From Orychophragmus violaceus (lineage: Eukaryota > Streptophyta > Magnoliopsida > Brassicales > Brassicaceae), in contig CM058239.1 in NCBI GenBank assembly GCA_030180135.1, positions 72,113,823 to 72,177,822 on the forward strand: a DNA stretch of 64,000 bases, written 5' to 3'. Each line of letters begins with the position of its first letter. Position 1 is the stretch's first letter. Made by a program: the position numbers and the translations under genes. Below, one piece after another: positions 34,708-47,000 of this stretch. Under the pieces are notes generated by a model, which saw nothing but the letters and a program-made list of their open reading frames with translations, did not search any database and was not told the DNA's origin.

Positions 34708-35171
34708 TAACTCGGGTCCAACTGCCATACTTATCCAAAAATACCATTTGACGATCGCAATTCCTCAGGTATGGGTTCGGTCTCGTGTTCATGTTCATAG
34801 TCTCATCACGTCATTTGTCAATATAGTGGATCAAATTCACAAGAGCTATTTGACCTAAAGTCAAAGTCTCAAATGCTCTTGAGAAAATAATTTTAATTTT
34901 ATTTATTTTATAAAATCGGACAAATAGGTAAATGACTGTAAAACCAATAGACTTTCAATTATTTACAGCTGAAAACCAGGGTTATGGCCGATCTTGATCC
35001 GACCCATTTTAATCTTATTGGATCCGGTTATTTCCTCAAAAATCGAACCCGACTGCCTATTCCCCCAAATCGAAATTGAAACAAAAATCAAAGGCAAACC
35101 CTAAATTTGCCTAGTCTCCACGGTTTCACTCTTTCATAACCATCACATTCGAGCTCTAATTCGACATTCTC
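34708..35171 (+). other. Flank and 5' region of the DUF1985-like fragment
   Basis: AT-rich with no ORF of interest. The last 150 bases look like 5' UTR leading to the ATG at 35172. Confidence 0.4.
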
Positions 35172-36097
35172 ATGGCGCCTAAAACAAAGAATTCGACTTT
35201 GAGAAGACATTCAAAGAGGAAACAGGCTGAATCGAAACATGTAGAAAAGGAAGTGAAAAAGGAAGTCGATGTCGAATTCAAAGTCAACTTGGAAGAGGCG
35301 AATCACGAAGAAGAAGAAGAAGAAGTAGAAAAGGAATTCAATAAAGTCGAGGTCGAGGAGGAAGTCGATTCGGAAAAGGAATCCGAGGATGAGGAAGACT
35401 AGGTGGAAGAGAATGAGGAGACTGAGGAAGAGGATGAGGAATATGATGAGGAGGAGGAAGTTTCGAGGGTTAGTCGTCTGGGTTTAGGGTTTCACGAAGA
35501 AGAAGAGAAACAAATCAATGAGGAACAACGTGTTGATTCAGAAGAAACGAAAACGGTATGTATGTCTTTCGAAGTAAAACCTAGTATAATTGTAATTTTG
35601 GAAATTTGAAAGGATCCAACTTTGAATTGGGGTTGATAACTTAGTATAGCTTGTTTGATACTAGTGGAAAATTGGACTTTAGACATCGAAACCCACTGCA
35701 TGTTTATAATTTTGTAATTCGGATGTGTAAAACTTAGTATAATTTGACATTGTTTTGGAAAACGCACAACTTGGTGATACTTGGAAGAAATTTTTCGCAC
35801 AACTTGGTGATAGTTGGTGGAACTTTTTCGCACAACTTGGTAATACTTGGTTGAACGTTTTCGCATAACTTGGTGATACTTTTCTTGTGTGCAGGATTCA
35901 AAGGATGGAATAGAACCAATGCAGCCTACAAAGATGTTTTTCCCTCCTACCGAGTATGTCAAGACAATAAAACTCTCAACAAAGTATTATATCGCTAGAG
36001 CCGTGAAAACTATAGAAGGTAGTCTCGATAAAGAAGAGCTGAAATGGTTCTATGAGCACCCACAATTCAAAAACTTCTTCCATATGGGTAAGAATAC
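35172..36097 (+). pseudogene. DUF1985-like (Ulp1-transposon type) N-terminal fragment
   Basis: Exon 1 (35172 to about 35554) encodes MAPKTKNSTLRRHSKRKQAE, then a long Glu/Asp/Val-rich region. It has one in-frame TAG at 35401-35403. The intron runs from GTATGTATG to TGTGCAG (35555-35894). Exon 2 (35895 to about 36086) reads MFFPPTEYVKTIKLSTKYY, then WFYEHPQFKNFFHM, the start of a DUF1985-like domain common in Brassicaceae proteins linked to Ulp1-bearing Mutator-type transposons. Copia A is inserted at 36098, about where the next intron starts (GGTAAG). The rest is missing. The domain name is given from recall of the family and needs a profile search. Confidence 0.6.
35763..35882 (+). repeat. 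33-bp tandem repeat in an intron
   Basis: Unit starts at 35763, 35796, 35829 and 35862 with exact 33-base spacing. Each begins CGCA.AACTTGGT.ATA. The fourth copy is partial. Confidence 0.9.
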
Positions 36098-36749
36098 TGT
36101 TGGAAAGCCTACGATCTAGGGTTCGTTGTATTGAATAACTAACCTCGCTCTTACCTTGTACTAGCAGCGGAATGATTGGTGAAACGAGATCAGTAGCGAC
36201 TCAGATGCCTCGCCTCTACCAGATACACACGCACACAAACCTGGAAAGCCGGGATGCTAGTGCCGGATCTTGGGATTTCTGAGTTTCTGGTGTTTCTGCT
36301 TTCTCTGTGACAGAAAAGTCAACGGCTAGGGTTCCAGGTCGAAACTATATGCTTATATAAAGACCTGGAATGACTTAAACCGAGCTTTGGTTAATCCAAT
36401 TCGTTTAAGTCATAAAATCGAAACATCAGTTTCGAAACCCGATCTGTGTCGATCGACACACACACTGTGTCGATCGACACACCACTATAAACTCAATATT
36501 AAAGTGTATCCAATACACATCAATATGATCATTACCATAATGATCATTCCCATATTTTACGCTTCCAGTTTTCTTAGGTGTGTGACCCTATAGGATCATA
36601 TAATACTGGCAGTAAGTCTACAACTTACAGATTGCAAGAGGCTTCTAGCAAAACATTGCAACCGCCCAGTATTATACGAATGTCTGATCTCGACACACAA
36701 CTATCATCAGGAGTGAGTACAAGTGTGATTTCAGGACATAATCCCAACA
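36098..36749 (-). repeat. Copia A 3' LTR
   Basis: 652 bp between TGTTGGAAAG and ATCCCAACA. Contains two TGTGTCGATCGACACA-type palindromes (36446-36483), a TATATAAG box on the minus strand near 36350, and a donor-like AAG-GTAAGAG on the minus strand (GT at 36153-36154) next to CCGCTGC. Confidence 0.9.
36446..36483. repeat. TCGATCGA cassette, Copia A LTR
   Basis: TGTGTCGATCGACACA twice, separated by six bases. Confidence 0.92.
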
Positions 36750-37581
36750 ATCTCCCACTTGTACTGGAATCATCAATTCCTATAATACTTTTGTCTCTAT
36801 ATCTCGATTTGGCATAAGGCAAGATTAGTGTCATCCTTATTAAGCCAATATCGTGTTTATCGAACTCCTGATCTATACTGAATAAGACAAACAACTGAAC
36901 TACAGTTCGTTTGAGTGCGGCCACACATTTTCCCAGTATAAAATCTTCGATAGGCCCTGAGATATTTATCTCCCGTTATTCAGGAGGGACAAATCCCTTC
37001 TTGTTCTATCCCTGTTTCAACACTCACTTCATGAAACACCTGAGCAATGCCGTTATAGCCGCCAGTTACGGGTCGACGTTTGACAAGGTCAAAGTGCACC
37101 AATTCATATGTAAGAAAACATGATGAACTCAGGTCTAAGGACTATACTCTATAGTCGTAATGAGAATCTCTCATGACACAGATATAACTATCTTGGAGAC
37201 TTCTCATTAGCGGGTCATGTCCGATCATATGTTCATCAATATATATCTATGTGACTGACTGTGATACTCATATCACTGACTCCATGAAACTTAGTCAACA
37301 ATCACCTCACAAGCTAGTCTCTCGCGGTTGTCAGTGTCCCACATCCACAACCTCGACTAGGGACACATCATAATTTATGTCATCTATAACTTATACGGTT
37401 TCATGATCAAGTCCTCAACTTGATGACCTATAATATGGCATAAACTTATTTTGGGACCATTATTTAGATCACAATAAATAATGCTGAAATCAAATTTCAT
37501 TAAACATATCCAAAAGTATGTTTACAAGAACATCTTAATGTAACTAAAATAAAACCACAAGAACTCCCACTAGAATCAAGA
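36750..37581 (-). other. Copia A 3' untranslated region and PPT
   Basis: Non-coding. PPT on the plus strand reads ATCTCCCACTTGTACT from 36750. The conserved hairpin GACTATA-CTC-TATAGTC (plus-strand view) is at 37140-37156. Confidence 0.85.
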
Positions 37582-40500
37582 TTACATCTTAAGATCTCTA
37601 ATGCCTACAGCAGTAGTGTGATACTCATGCTTAAGCCTTGGGAGCGGCTTAGTCAGAGGATCAGCGACATTCTCGTCCGTCGGAACTCGACTGATCTTCA
37701 CTTCTCCTCTATTGATGATATCACGAATCAGGTGATATCTCCTCTCTATGTGTTTGGACTTCTGATGTGACCTTGGTTCTTTCGCCTGAGCAATGGCTCC
37801 ATTGTTATCACAAAACAAAGCCACCGGCTCCAAGATAATAGGAACCACACCAAGTTCAGTCATGAACTTCTTGATCCAAACAGCTTCCTTTGCCGCTTCT
37901 GAAGCAGCAACATATTCAGCTTCCGTCGTGGAATCAGCTACGGTATTCTGCTTAGAGCTCTTCCAGCTCACTGCACCGCCATTTAGACAGAAGACATATC
38001 CAGACTGTGATCAGAAATCGTCTCTGTCCGTCTGAAAACTCGCATCAGTGAATCCATTCACTACAAGCTCTTCACTTCCTCCATATACCAAGAACTTATC
38101 CTTGGTATGTCTCAAATATTTGAGAATATTCTTGACAGCTGTCCAGTGATCTTCACCTGGATCAGATTGGTATCTACTCGTCATGCTCAATGCGTAAGCT
38201 ACATCTGGACGAGTGCAGAGCATGGCATACATGATAGATCCTATTGCAGAAGCATAAGGAATCCTATCCATGCGTTATCGCTCAGCATGTGTCCCCGGAC
38301 ACTGCTTGTTGCTGAGACTAATGCCATGAGACATTGGTATGAAGCCTTTCTTAGAATCATGCATCTTGAATCTGTGCAACACCTTATCAATTTAAGTGTC
38401 CTGGCACAATCCAATCAGCCTGTTCACTCCATCTCTGTAGATTCTGATTCCAAGGATGTACACGGCTTCTCCCATGTCTTTCATGGAAAAACAACTTCCG
38501 AGCCAAGTCTTAACAGACTGAAGCAACAGAACGTCATTACCGAGAAGAAGTATGTCATCGACATACAGTATGAGAAACGCAATTCCGCTCCCACTAGTCT
38601 TCTTGTATACACATGGTTCTTCTTCGTTCTTGATGAAACCAAATTGTTTTACTGCTTCATCAAAACGAAGATTCCAACTCCGTGATGCTTGCTTCAATCC
38701 ATAAATGGATTTATGAAGCTTGCATACCTTCCCAGCATTCTTAGGATCTACAAAACCCTCAGGTTGTGTCATATACACATCCTCTTCCAAAATACCATTC
38801 AGGAAGGCGGTTTTGACATCCATCTGCCAAATCTCACAATCATAATAAGCGGCAGTTGCTAGAAGAATCCGAATGGATTTAAGCATAGCGACTGGGGAAT
38901 AGGTTTCATCATAGTCAATACCATGAATCTGTTTGAAACCTTTAGCCACCAACCTAGCTTTATAAATTTGGACATTGCCATCCACGTCAATCTTCTTCTT
39001 GAAGATCCATTTACACTCAATGGCTTTTGCACCATTTGGTAAATCGACCAAGGACCATACTTGGTTTTCTGACATGGATCCCATTTCGGATTTAGAGGCT
39101 CCAAGCCACTTTTCGGAGTCCGGGTCCATCATTGCTTCCGCGAAGGTCGCTGGTTCGTCACTTTCAATAATCATCAGATCATTGCAATTGGTCACGAGAA
39201 ATCCATAAAATCTCTCGGGTTCGTGACGGATCCTTCCGGATCTGCGAACTTCTGACTCCACAGGTGTGGGCTCCACAGAACTTTGTGGATCCAACTGCTG
39301 CTCTTCCTCAGCAGGTCGAGCAGTTTCCTGTGCATCTTGAATTTCTTCGAGATGTACTTTACTCCCACTATTTTTCTTAGAAAGAAACTCCCTCTCAAGA
39401 AAAGAACAGTCCCGAGCAACAAAGACTTTGTTCTCAGATCGGTTGTAAAAGTAGTATGCCTTGGTTTCCCTAGGATAACCAACGAAGTAACATTTATCTG
39501 ATTTGGGTGCGAGCTTGTCAGAGATTAAACGTTTGACATAACCTCACAACCCCAAATCTTCAGGAAAGACAGACTTGGAATGTTCCCAGTCCACAATTCA
39601 TGTGGTGTCATTTCAACTGATTTAGATGGCACCCTATTTAGTGTAAACGCAGACGTTTCTAGAGCGTATCCCCAAAAGGATAATGGAAGATCTGAATGAC
39701 TCATCATAGACCGAACCATATCCAATAAGGTTCGATTCCTCCTCTCTGACACTCCATTCCTTTGGGGTGTTCCAGGAGGAGTGAGTTGTGAAACAATTCC
39801 ACACTCGCTCAGATAGTCACTGAACTCTTGACTCAAGTATTCTCCTCCGCTTTCCGACCGCAGAACTTTGATACTTTTGCCAAGTTGGTTCTGTACTTCA
39901 TTCTTGAACTCCTTGAATCTATCAAAGGATTCTGACTTGTGTCTCATCAAATAGACGTAGCCATACCTACTGAAGTCATCAATAAAGGTAATGAAGTACT
40001 TGTAATTTCCTCTAGCAACAGTGCTCATCGGCCCACATACATCAGTATGAATAAGGCCCAATAAGTCACCGGCCCTTTCATTCGGTTTGTTGAAAGGGGC
40101 CCTAGCCATTTTTCCCATCAAGCAAGATTCGCATTTCTCACATGATTCAAAATCAAATGAGCCCAGAAGCCCATTTCGATGGAGTCTCTGAATGCGTTTC
40201 TCACTGATATGGCCCAAACGACAATGCCATAAGAAAGTCGGGTTTCGTCATTTGACTTAAACCGCTTTGTATTTATGTTAAAGACAGGCATTTCTTGGTT
40301 TAAGACATATAACCCATTATCTAATGGGGCGCTACCATAAAATGTACCATCACGATTAAAAGAACAAACTTTATTCTTAACAGCAAAATCAAAACCTTCC
40401 AAATCCAAAACGGAAACTGAAATTATGTTTCTGCTAATCGCAGGTACAAAGTAGCAATTATTCAATTTTAAAACCATGCCAGAAGGTAAAGACAAATCAT

Positions 40501-41545
40501 AAGTGCCTACGGCCAGTGCAGCAACCTTAGCTCCATTCCCGACCCGTAGCTCCACTTGTCCTTTCTTCAGCGTACTACTGTTTCTTAGTGCCTGCACATT
40601 AGTACAAATATGAGCACCGCAGCCGGTATCCAATACCCACGAAGTAGAACTAGAAGACATAACATTAAGTTCGATAACATAAATACATGAGTTAGACGCA
40701 TCATACGTCTTCTTCAGCTTCTTGTAATCTTCCATGAACTTCTTGCAGTCTCTCTTCCAATGCCCTTTCTGCTTGCAGTAGTTGCATTTATCCTCAGGAG
40801 AAGGCCCGGATTTGGGCTTGGGCTTGGGCTTGTTTTGACTCTCAGTCTGGACAGCTTTAGCTTTTCCCTTATCCTTACTAGGTTTCTTAAACCTTTTACC
40901 CCCTTGTACCATCAGTACACTAGGAGTTACCTTCTTGAGATTCGGCTCTGCTGTCTTAAGCATGCCGTGCAACTCAGTCAATGTCTTAGTCATGTTTTGC
41001 ATGTTGTAGTTCATGATGAACTGATCAAAACACGACGGCAAAGACTGCAGAATCATGTCTGTGGCTAGCTCCTGGCAAATGGCACAGTCCAGTTTCCCCA
41101 GGTTATCAATGTAACCCATCATTTTAAGGACATGAGGACTTACTGGACTGTCCTTAGCCAGCTTTCAATCAATGAGAGATTTAACAGTCTGGTATCTCTC
41201 TGTGCAAGCCTGCTCCTGAAACAAAGCTTCCAGGCTGTTAATCATCTCAATCGGTGACATCACGTTCTCATATTGCTTCTGTAGCTCAGAGTTCATAGTC
41301 ACCAGCATTAGACAATTAACGTCTTTGACATCAGATGAATGCTTATCCCAAGCATTCTTATCTGCCTGCGTGGCATTGGAACGTGGCCTCTCGGGGAGAA
41401 CTCTTGTAAGGACATATTCCTTGTTCTCCTGCCTGATAACTATTCTCAGGTTCCGATACCATTCCAAGAAATTTGATCCATTAAGCTTGTCCTTCTCAAG
41501 GACGGATCTTAGCGAGAAAGTGTTGATGTGAGTTGGGACAGACAT
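37582..41545 (-). pseudogene. Copia A gag-pol (multiple stops and frameshifts)
   Basis: Same domain order as Copia 1. Gag starts MSVPTHINTFSLRSVLEKDK at 41545. The zinc knuckle CNYCKQKGHWKRDC is near 40770, protease VLDTGCGAH near 40620, integrase DDFSRYGYVY, and RT with LYVDDILLLG near 38560. RNase H has STTEAEYVAASEA near 37920. Breaks: stop at about 41163, frameshifts near 40240 and 39540, stops near 38390, 38280 and 38008. Several of these are C-to-T type changes, as expected after methylation. It diverges clearly from Copia 1-3 and is therefore an older family member. Confidence 0.93.
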
Positions 41546-41739
41546 AGCTGTAATTAAAAGAGGTAGAGGTTTTAGTTATGATGCTCAAGGAAATGAGAAT
41601 TCTTATCTAATAAGAAAACTCGCATTGTATTCAAAAACTACGTTTCCTCAGATGAATACAATGAACCAAGATCCTCAGATCACTAAAATTTGAGTGGGCG
41701 ACTCGCCATCACCGAAACTTTAGTTATCTAGGTAAGCAA
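41546..41739 (-). other. Copia A leader remnant with hairpin H4
   Basis: Minus-strand leader ending AATTACAG-CT-ATG, the acceptor-like context shared by all copies. At 41694-41712 it has GTG-AT-GGCG-AGT-CGCC-CAC (minus strand), the H4 hairpin with a changed but still pairing inner stem. Confidence 0.75.
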
Positions 41740-42407
41740 TGTTGGAATTGTGTCCAGTAATCTCGGTACTGTCTCTAGAAAGTAAGAGTATGTCAATGAT
41801 CAGACATAAGTCATATAATACTGGGGGTCATGATGGCTTGCTAGAGTCCGCTCATGATCTATAAGTCTTGGACTTATTGCCTTTATTATATGATCCCATA
41901 TGGGTCACACGCCTAAGCTAACAGGAAAATGTGTAGGAACGGTTTAGCAGAAGTACGGTAAAAGTGCTAGGCATTTACTGTACTTAGAGAGAATAAAACG
42001 GTTTAGCCACTGTGTGTCGATCGATACACAAGGTGTGTCGATCGACACAGTGCGCGAATGCCGTCGAGTTAATTGGTGTTTGGGCCAAATGGCCCAAACG
42101 GAACCGGACAAGTTTTATAAATAAAACTCGAGTTCAGAACCAAAAACCGCTAGCCGAAAACTCTCTCTCCCTCTGCGCCGAGTTTCCTTAGTGGCCTAGC
42201 AGCCTTCTTCCTGATTGGTGTGCGTGTGTGAACCTCTGGAGGAGTTATCTCTCGGTGGCTCTCTGATCTCTGACTTACCATCTCTTTCCGCTGCAAACAG
42301 GTATAAGGTGAGATCTATCATTGTTTCTATTCAAGAGAACCTAGATCAGCATGTTTAGGTTAATCTGAATCTGAGAATTGAATCAGGATTGACTAAACAT
42401 TCCTTCA
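41740..42407 (+). repeat. Copia 2 5' LTR
   Basis: 668 bp, TGTTGGAATTG...CATTCCTTCA. The first 270 bases match the Copia 1 LTR almost exactly, then the sequence differs. A TATAAATA box is at 42116-42123. A pair of TGTCGATCGA palindromes is at 42014-42051. A donor-like CAG-GTATAAGG has its GT at 42301. Confidence 0.93.
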
Positions 42408-44050
42408 GTGGTATCAGAGCTATTGGTTCTGGTTTTTCTTGTTTAGATTCAAGTTTAGGATTGTTTTTCTTGTTTAAAAGTATTTTGAATCAACTACTGA
42501 TAAGAGAAATCACTTAAGCAACAAGGAATTGAAACCTAAACACACTTAAAATCGCAGAAACCCAGCTATATTGATTTGGTAGAATGCGATTTTCAAAAGT
42601 CAGTATCGACTGCGATCGCATGGATCGATCGATACGATCGCATGGATCGGTCGATACAGTCTATCGGCTAACCCTGTTAACGCGTGAAAGCATCGATCGA
42701 TGCAGGTTCGATGTTGGTGCATCGACCGATGCGGTTGGTGCATCGATCGACACGGTTAGGGTTTTGGCTCGGTTCCGTGCATTCGTGAGAGCATCGATCG
42801 ATACAGGATCGATGCACGATCGATGCAGGATCGATGCTAAGAGCATCGACCGATGCGGTTGATGGATCGATCGACACGGTTGGTTCATCGATCGACATGG
42901 TTGGTTTAAGGCTCGGTTTAATATTTTGATTAAAATTAATTCGTCCTGGTTTAATAAACAGATTTAATAATTTTATTAAGTCTGGTTAAACCGGGACAAG
43001 AAATCCAATGTCGAAAGAATTATTGGATTTAGTGCCTAAACCAGGATTTTCTAATTTGATTTGGTTGGACCAAATAAATTGAGAAAATCCGGTTTAGTAA
43101 ATAACCGGTTGACAATTGTGGTCGTCGTAGTAATTAATTTTGGTTAGACCAATTTTAATGAACCAGACCGGTTATGTCATCTAATTGGACGATCGGGTTA
43201 TGTCTCGGACATAGACCAATTCTTCGGCCTCGGGCCAAGAAGTTAAAACGATTGGGCCAATTATTTGAGTCTTTCTTCAGATTTAATTTAAAATTTATTT
43301 TATAAAGAATATAAATCGATTTTAAATTAAAGTTTCCGATATTTTGAAATTAGAAAGTTTCTTAATTTATAGAAGTTTCTAGATTTGCATGATTCGGATT
43401 TTAAGAAATTTCTAAAGTTAGAAAGTTTCCGGTTTTAGAAAGTTTCCAATTTTAGAAAGTTTCCAAAAATAGTAGGTTTTCTAAAATGGAAAGTTTCCCG
43501 AAATAGTAATCTTCTATTTTGGGAATGAGATTTTAAAATAAACCTACGAACCTCAAATAATATCAAGCGTTGGATGTCTTGTCCAGGCTATGTCAGCTGT
43601 TGAAGCCCATTCAATTGTATTCATGGCCTTACAGTGTGAGGGTGTCTGCTTTTGCGTGGGTAAGACGGTTTGTGATTCATAAATGTCATTGGGAGTCCCA
43701 GACATTAATGATTACATGACTGTATAGTCTGGTTTTCTTGACTAGGCCATCGGGAGTCCCGGGCCTTGAGACATCAGAGTGGATTGGGCCTCGGGCCCAG
43801 ATTCACAACCAAGAGTTATATCACGGATATAATTAGCCGATATAGGGCTTACCGATATAAGCTAATATTGGGTGACGGCCAGTGGCCCACTTTAATCTTA
43901 GTTATATGTGGATCCTGGAATCATTATATTCTATTGAGGGTAACTGATGTTATTGAATATAATGCATGATTAATCATATTAAAATTTAATACGAGATTAA
44001 TCATATTGAACATAACAACTAATAACCTTTTTATCTTATATATCTCAGCT
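42408..44050 (+). other. Copia 2 leader, PBS and hairpin array
   Basis: PBS TGGTATCAGAGC at 42409-42420. A dense cassette field at 42600-42900 has about a dozen CGATCGA/CGACCGA motifs. GAAAGTTTCC repeats lie near 43410-43500. Hairpins: H1 43627-43641, H2 43678-43712, H3 43744-43766, H4 43872-43890. An acceptor-like ATATATCTCAG ends at 44048. Confidence 0.8.
42600..42900. repeat. TCGATCGA cassette field, Copia 2 leader
   Basis: About a dozen GCATCGATCGATGC/GCATCGACCGATGC motifs at 20-40 base spacing, the densest cluster in the window. Confidence 0.92.
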
Positions 44051-47000
44051 ATGACTACTACAAGCGCACAAAACACATTCTCGATCCGGTCTGTTCTCGA
44101 GAAGGAGAAGCTGACTGGAACGAACTTCCTGACATGGTCAAGGAACTTGAGGCTAGTCCTCAAGCAGGAGAAGAAGGATTATGTCCTTCGTGATCCTCTC
44201 CCCGAGAGGCCTCCTGCCAATGCCGCCAGGACTCTGCATAATGCTTGGGAAAAGCATTCGTCAGATGAAAATGATGCCTATTGCCTGATGTTGGTGACAA
44301 TGACTGCTGAGCTGCAAAAACAGTTCGAGAGTGTATTGTCACCCATCGAGATAATGGCAAGCCTGAAATCGCTTTTTCAGGAGCAGGCTAGGACTGAGAG
44401 GTTCCAGACAGTTAGGAACCTCTTGGAATGCAAGTTGGCTGCGAATGCGGCAGTGAGTCCTCATGTCTTGAAGATGATGGGTTATCTCGATCATCTTCAG
44501 AAACTCGACTGCCCTATCAGCCAGGAACTTGCCTGCGACATCATTCTGCAGTCATTACCTGCAAGCTATGATCAGTTCATTCTGAACTTTAACATGCATG
44601 GCTTGAGTAAGACATTGCCTGAGCTTCACGGAATGCTCAAGACTGCAGAGCCCAACTTGAGGAAAAACCGCCAAGGACCCCAATGTGCTTATGGTGCAAA
44701 AGGGCAAGGGGTTTAAGAAATCCTCTGCTAAGGATAAGGGAAAGGCCAAGGCTGTCCAAGTCGCGGACAAGGACACACCAAAGCCCAAGCCCAAGTCCAT
44801 GGCTGGGCCAACTGACATATGCAGGTTCTGTAAAGAACCAGGGCATTGGAGGAGAGAATGTAAGAAATTCCAAGAAGGTCTAAAGGAATTGAAGAAGAAG
44901 ACTCTCGAGACTTCTTCGACAGGTATTTTTGTTATAGAAGTTAATACAACTACTTCTGATAATACCTCATGGGTTATGGATACTGGTTGTGGGGCTCATA
45001 TTTGTACTAATATGCAGGCACTCAGCAACAGTAGAAGGCTGAAGCAAGGACAAGTGGAGCTACGAGTTGGGAATGGAGCGAAAGTTCCAGCACTAGCTGT
45101 AGGCACTTACTTGTTGTCTTTACCTTCGGGATTGATTTTAGAACTCAATAATTGTTATTTTGTACCTGCTATAAGCAGAAATATTATTTCAATTTCTTTG
45201 TTGGATTTGGAAGGTTATGATTTTTCAGTTAAGAATAAATTATGTTCCTTCAATCGCAACAATTTGTTCTATGGTTCTGCCCCTCTTTCGAATGGGCTTT
45301 ACATACTCGATCAATCCGCGCCAATTTATAACATTAATACCAAACGGTTCAAACCTAATGAGGAGAACCAAACGTTTCTATGGCATTGTCGTTTAGGGCA
45401 CATCAGCGAGAAACGCATTAAGAGGCTCCAAACGTATGGACTTCTTGGCTCTTTTGACTTTGAGTCATGTGAGAAATGCGAATCCTGCATGATGGGCAAA
45501 ATGACACGGGCCCCCTTTAATAAACCTAACGAGAGGGCCAGTGACTTATTGGGCATGATACACACTGATGTGTGTGGCCCAATGTCCACAAATGCAAGAG
45601 GAAACTATCAGTACTTCATTACCTTCACTGATGATTTCAGTAGGTATGGATATGTTTATTTGATGAAACATAAGTCTGAATCTTTTGAGAAGTTCAGAGA
45701 ATTCCAAAATGAAGTACAGAACCAACTTGGCAAAAGCATTAAGGCTCTTCGGTCCGACCGAGGAGGAGAATACTTAAGCCAAGAATTCAGTGATCATCTG
45801 AGAGAGTGTGGGATCGTATCCCAACTCACTCCTCCTGGAACACCTCAATGGAATGGTGTGTCTGAAAGGAGAAATCGGACCTTATTGGATATGGTTCGAT
45901 CTATGATGAGTCACACAGACCTTCCAATATCCCTTTGGGGATATGCTCTGCTAACAGCAGTGTTCACTCTAAATAGAGCGCCATCGAAAGCAGTAGCAAA
46001 GACACCATATGAATTATGGACTGGAGTAGCTCCAGTGCTGTCTTATCTCAGAATTTGGGGTTGTGAAGCCTATGTCAAGAGATTGATCTCAGACAAGCTT
46101 ACACCAAAATCTGACAAATGCTACTTCATTGGTTATCCACGGGAAACCAAGGCTTATTACTTCTATCTACGTTCCGAGAACAAGATCTTTGTTGCCCGGG
46201 ATTGTAACTTTCTTGAGAGGGAGTTTCTCTCTAAGAAAGACAGTGGGAGTAAGGTACTGCTTGAAGAAATTCAAGATGAACAGGATACTGCTCAACCTAA
46301 TGAGGAAGAGCAGCAGGAGGACCTACAAGAAATTGTAGAGCCTGAACCTGTAGTACCTGAAGTTCGAAGATCCGGGAGGATCCGTCACGAACCCGAGAGA
46401 TATCAAGGATTCCTCGTGACTGACTGTCATGATCTTCTGATCATTGATGGTGATGAACCATCGAACTTCAATCAAGCCATGATGGGCCCAGATTCCTCTA
46501 AGTGGCGCAAGGCCACTGATTCCGAAATGGACTCCATGTCGGTCAACCAAGTGTTTTCGTTGGTTGACTTACCCGCTGGTGTAAAAGCCATCGAGTGCAA
46601 ATGGATCTTCAAGAAGAAGATTGACGTGGATGGAAATGTCCAGATTTATAAAGCCAGGTTGGTGGCAAAAGGTTTCAGACAAGTTCACGGTGTGGATTAC
46701 GATGAAACCTATTCACCAGTGGCTATGATGAAATCTATTCGGATTCTACTAGCAACTGCAGCTTTTCATGATTATGAAATTTGGCAGATGGACGTGAAAA
46801 CCGCCTTCCTGAATGGTATTCTGGAAGAGGATGTGTATATGACACAACCTGACGGTTACATAGATCCAAAGAATGCTGGAAAAGTATGCAAGCTTCATAA
46901 ATCCATTTATGGATTGAAGCAAGCATCGAGGAGCTGGAATCTTCGTTTTGATGAAGCGATCAAGCAATTTGACTTCATCAGAAACGAAGAAGAACAATGC

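Larger units (their letters stand above)
36098..41739 (-). mobile_element. Copia A, minus strand, 5' end lost
   Basis: Starts on the left with its 3' LTR (36098-36749), preceded by AATAC as the presumed target duplication. The pol-gag region reads right to left. On the right it stops inside its own 5' leader at 41739, where the LTR of Copia 2 begins. Its 5' LTR is not found in the window. Confidence 0.92.

Noticed and set aside
42600..42900. CRISPR-like array of palindromic repeats
   Set aside because: Irregular spacing, no constant spacer length, plant transposon context.
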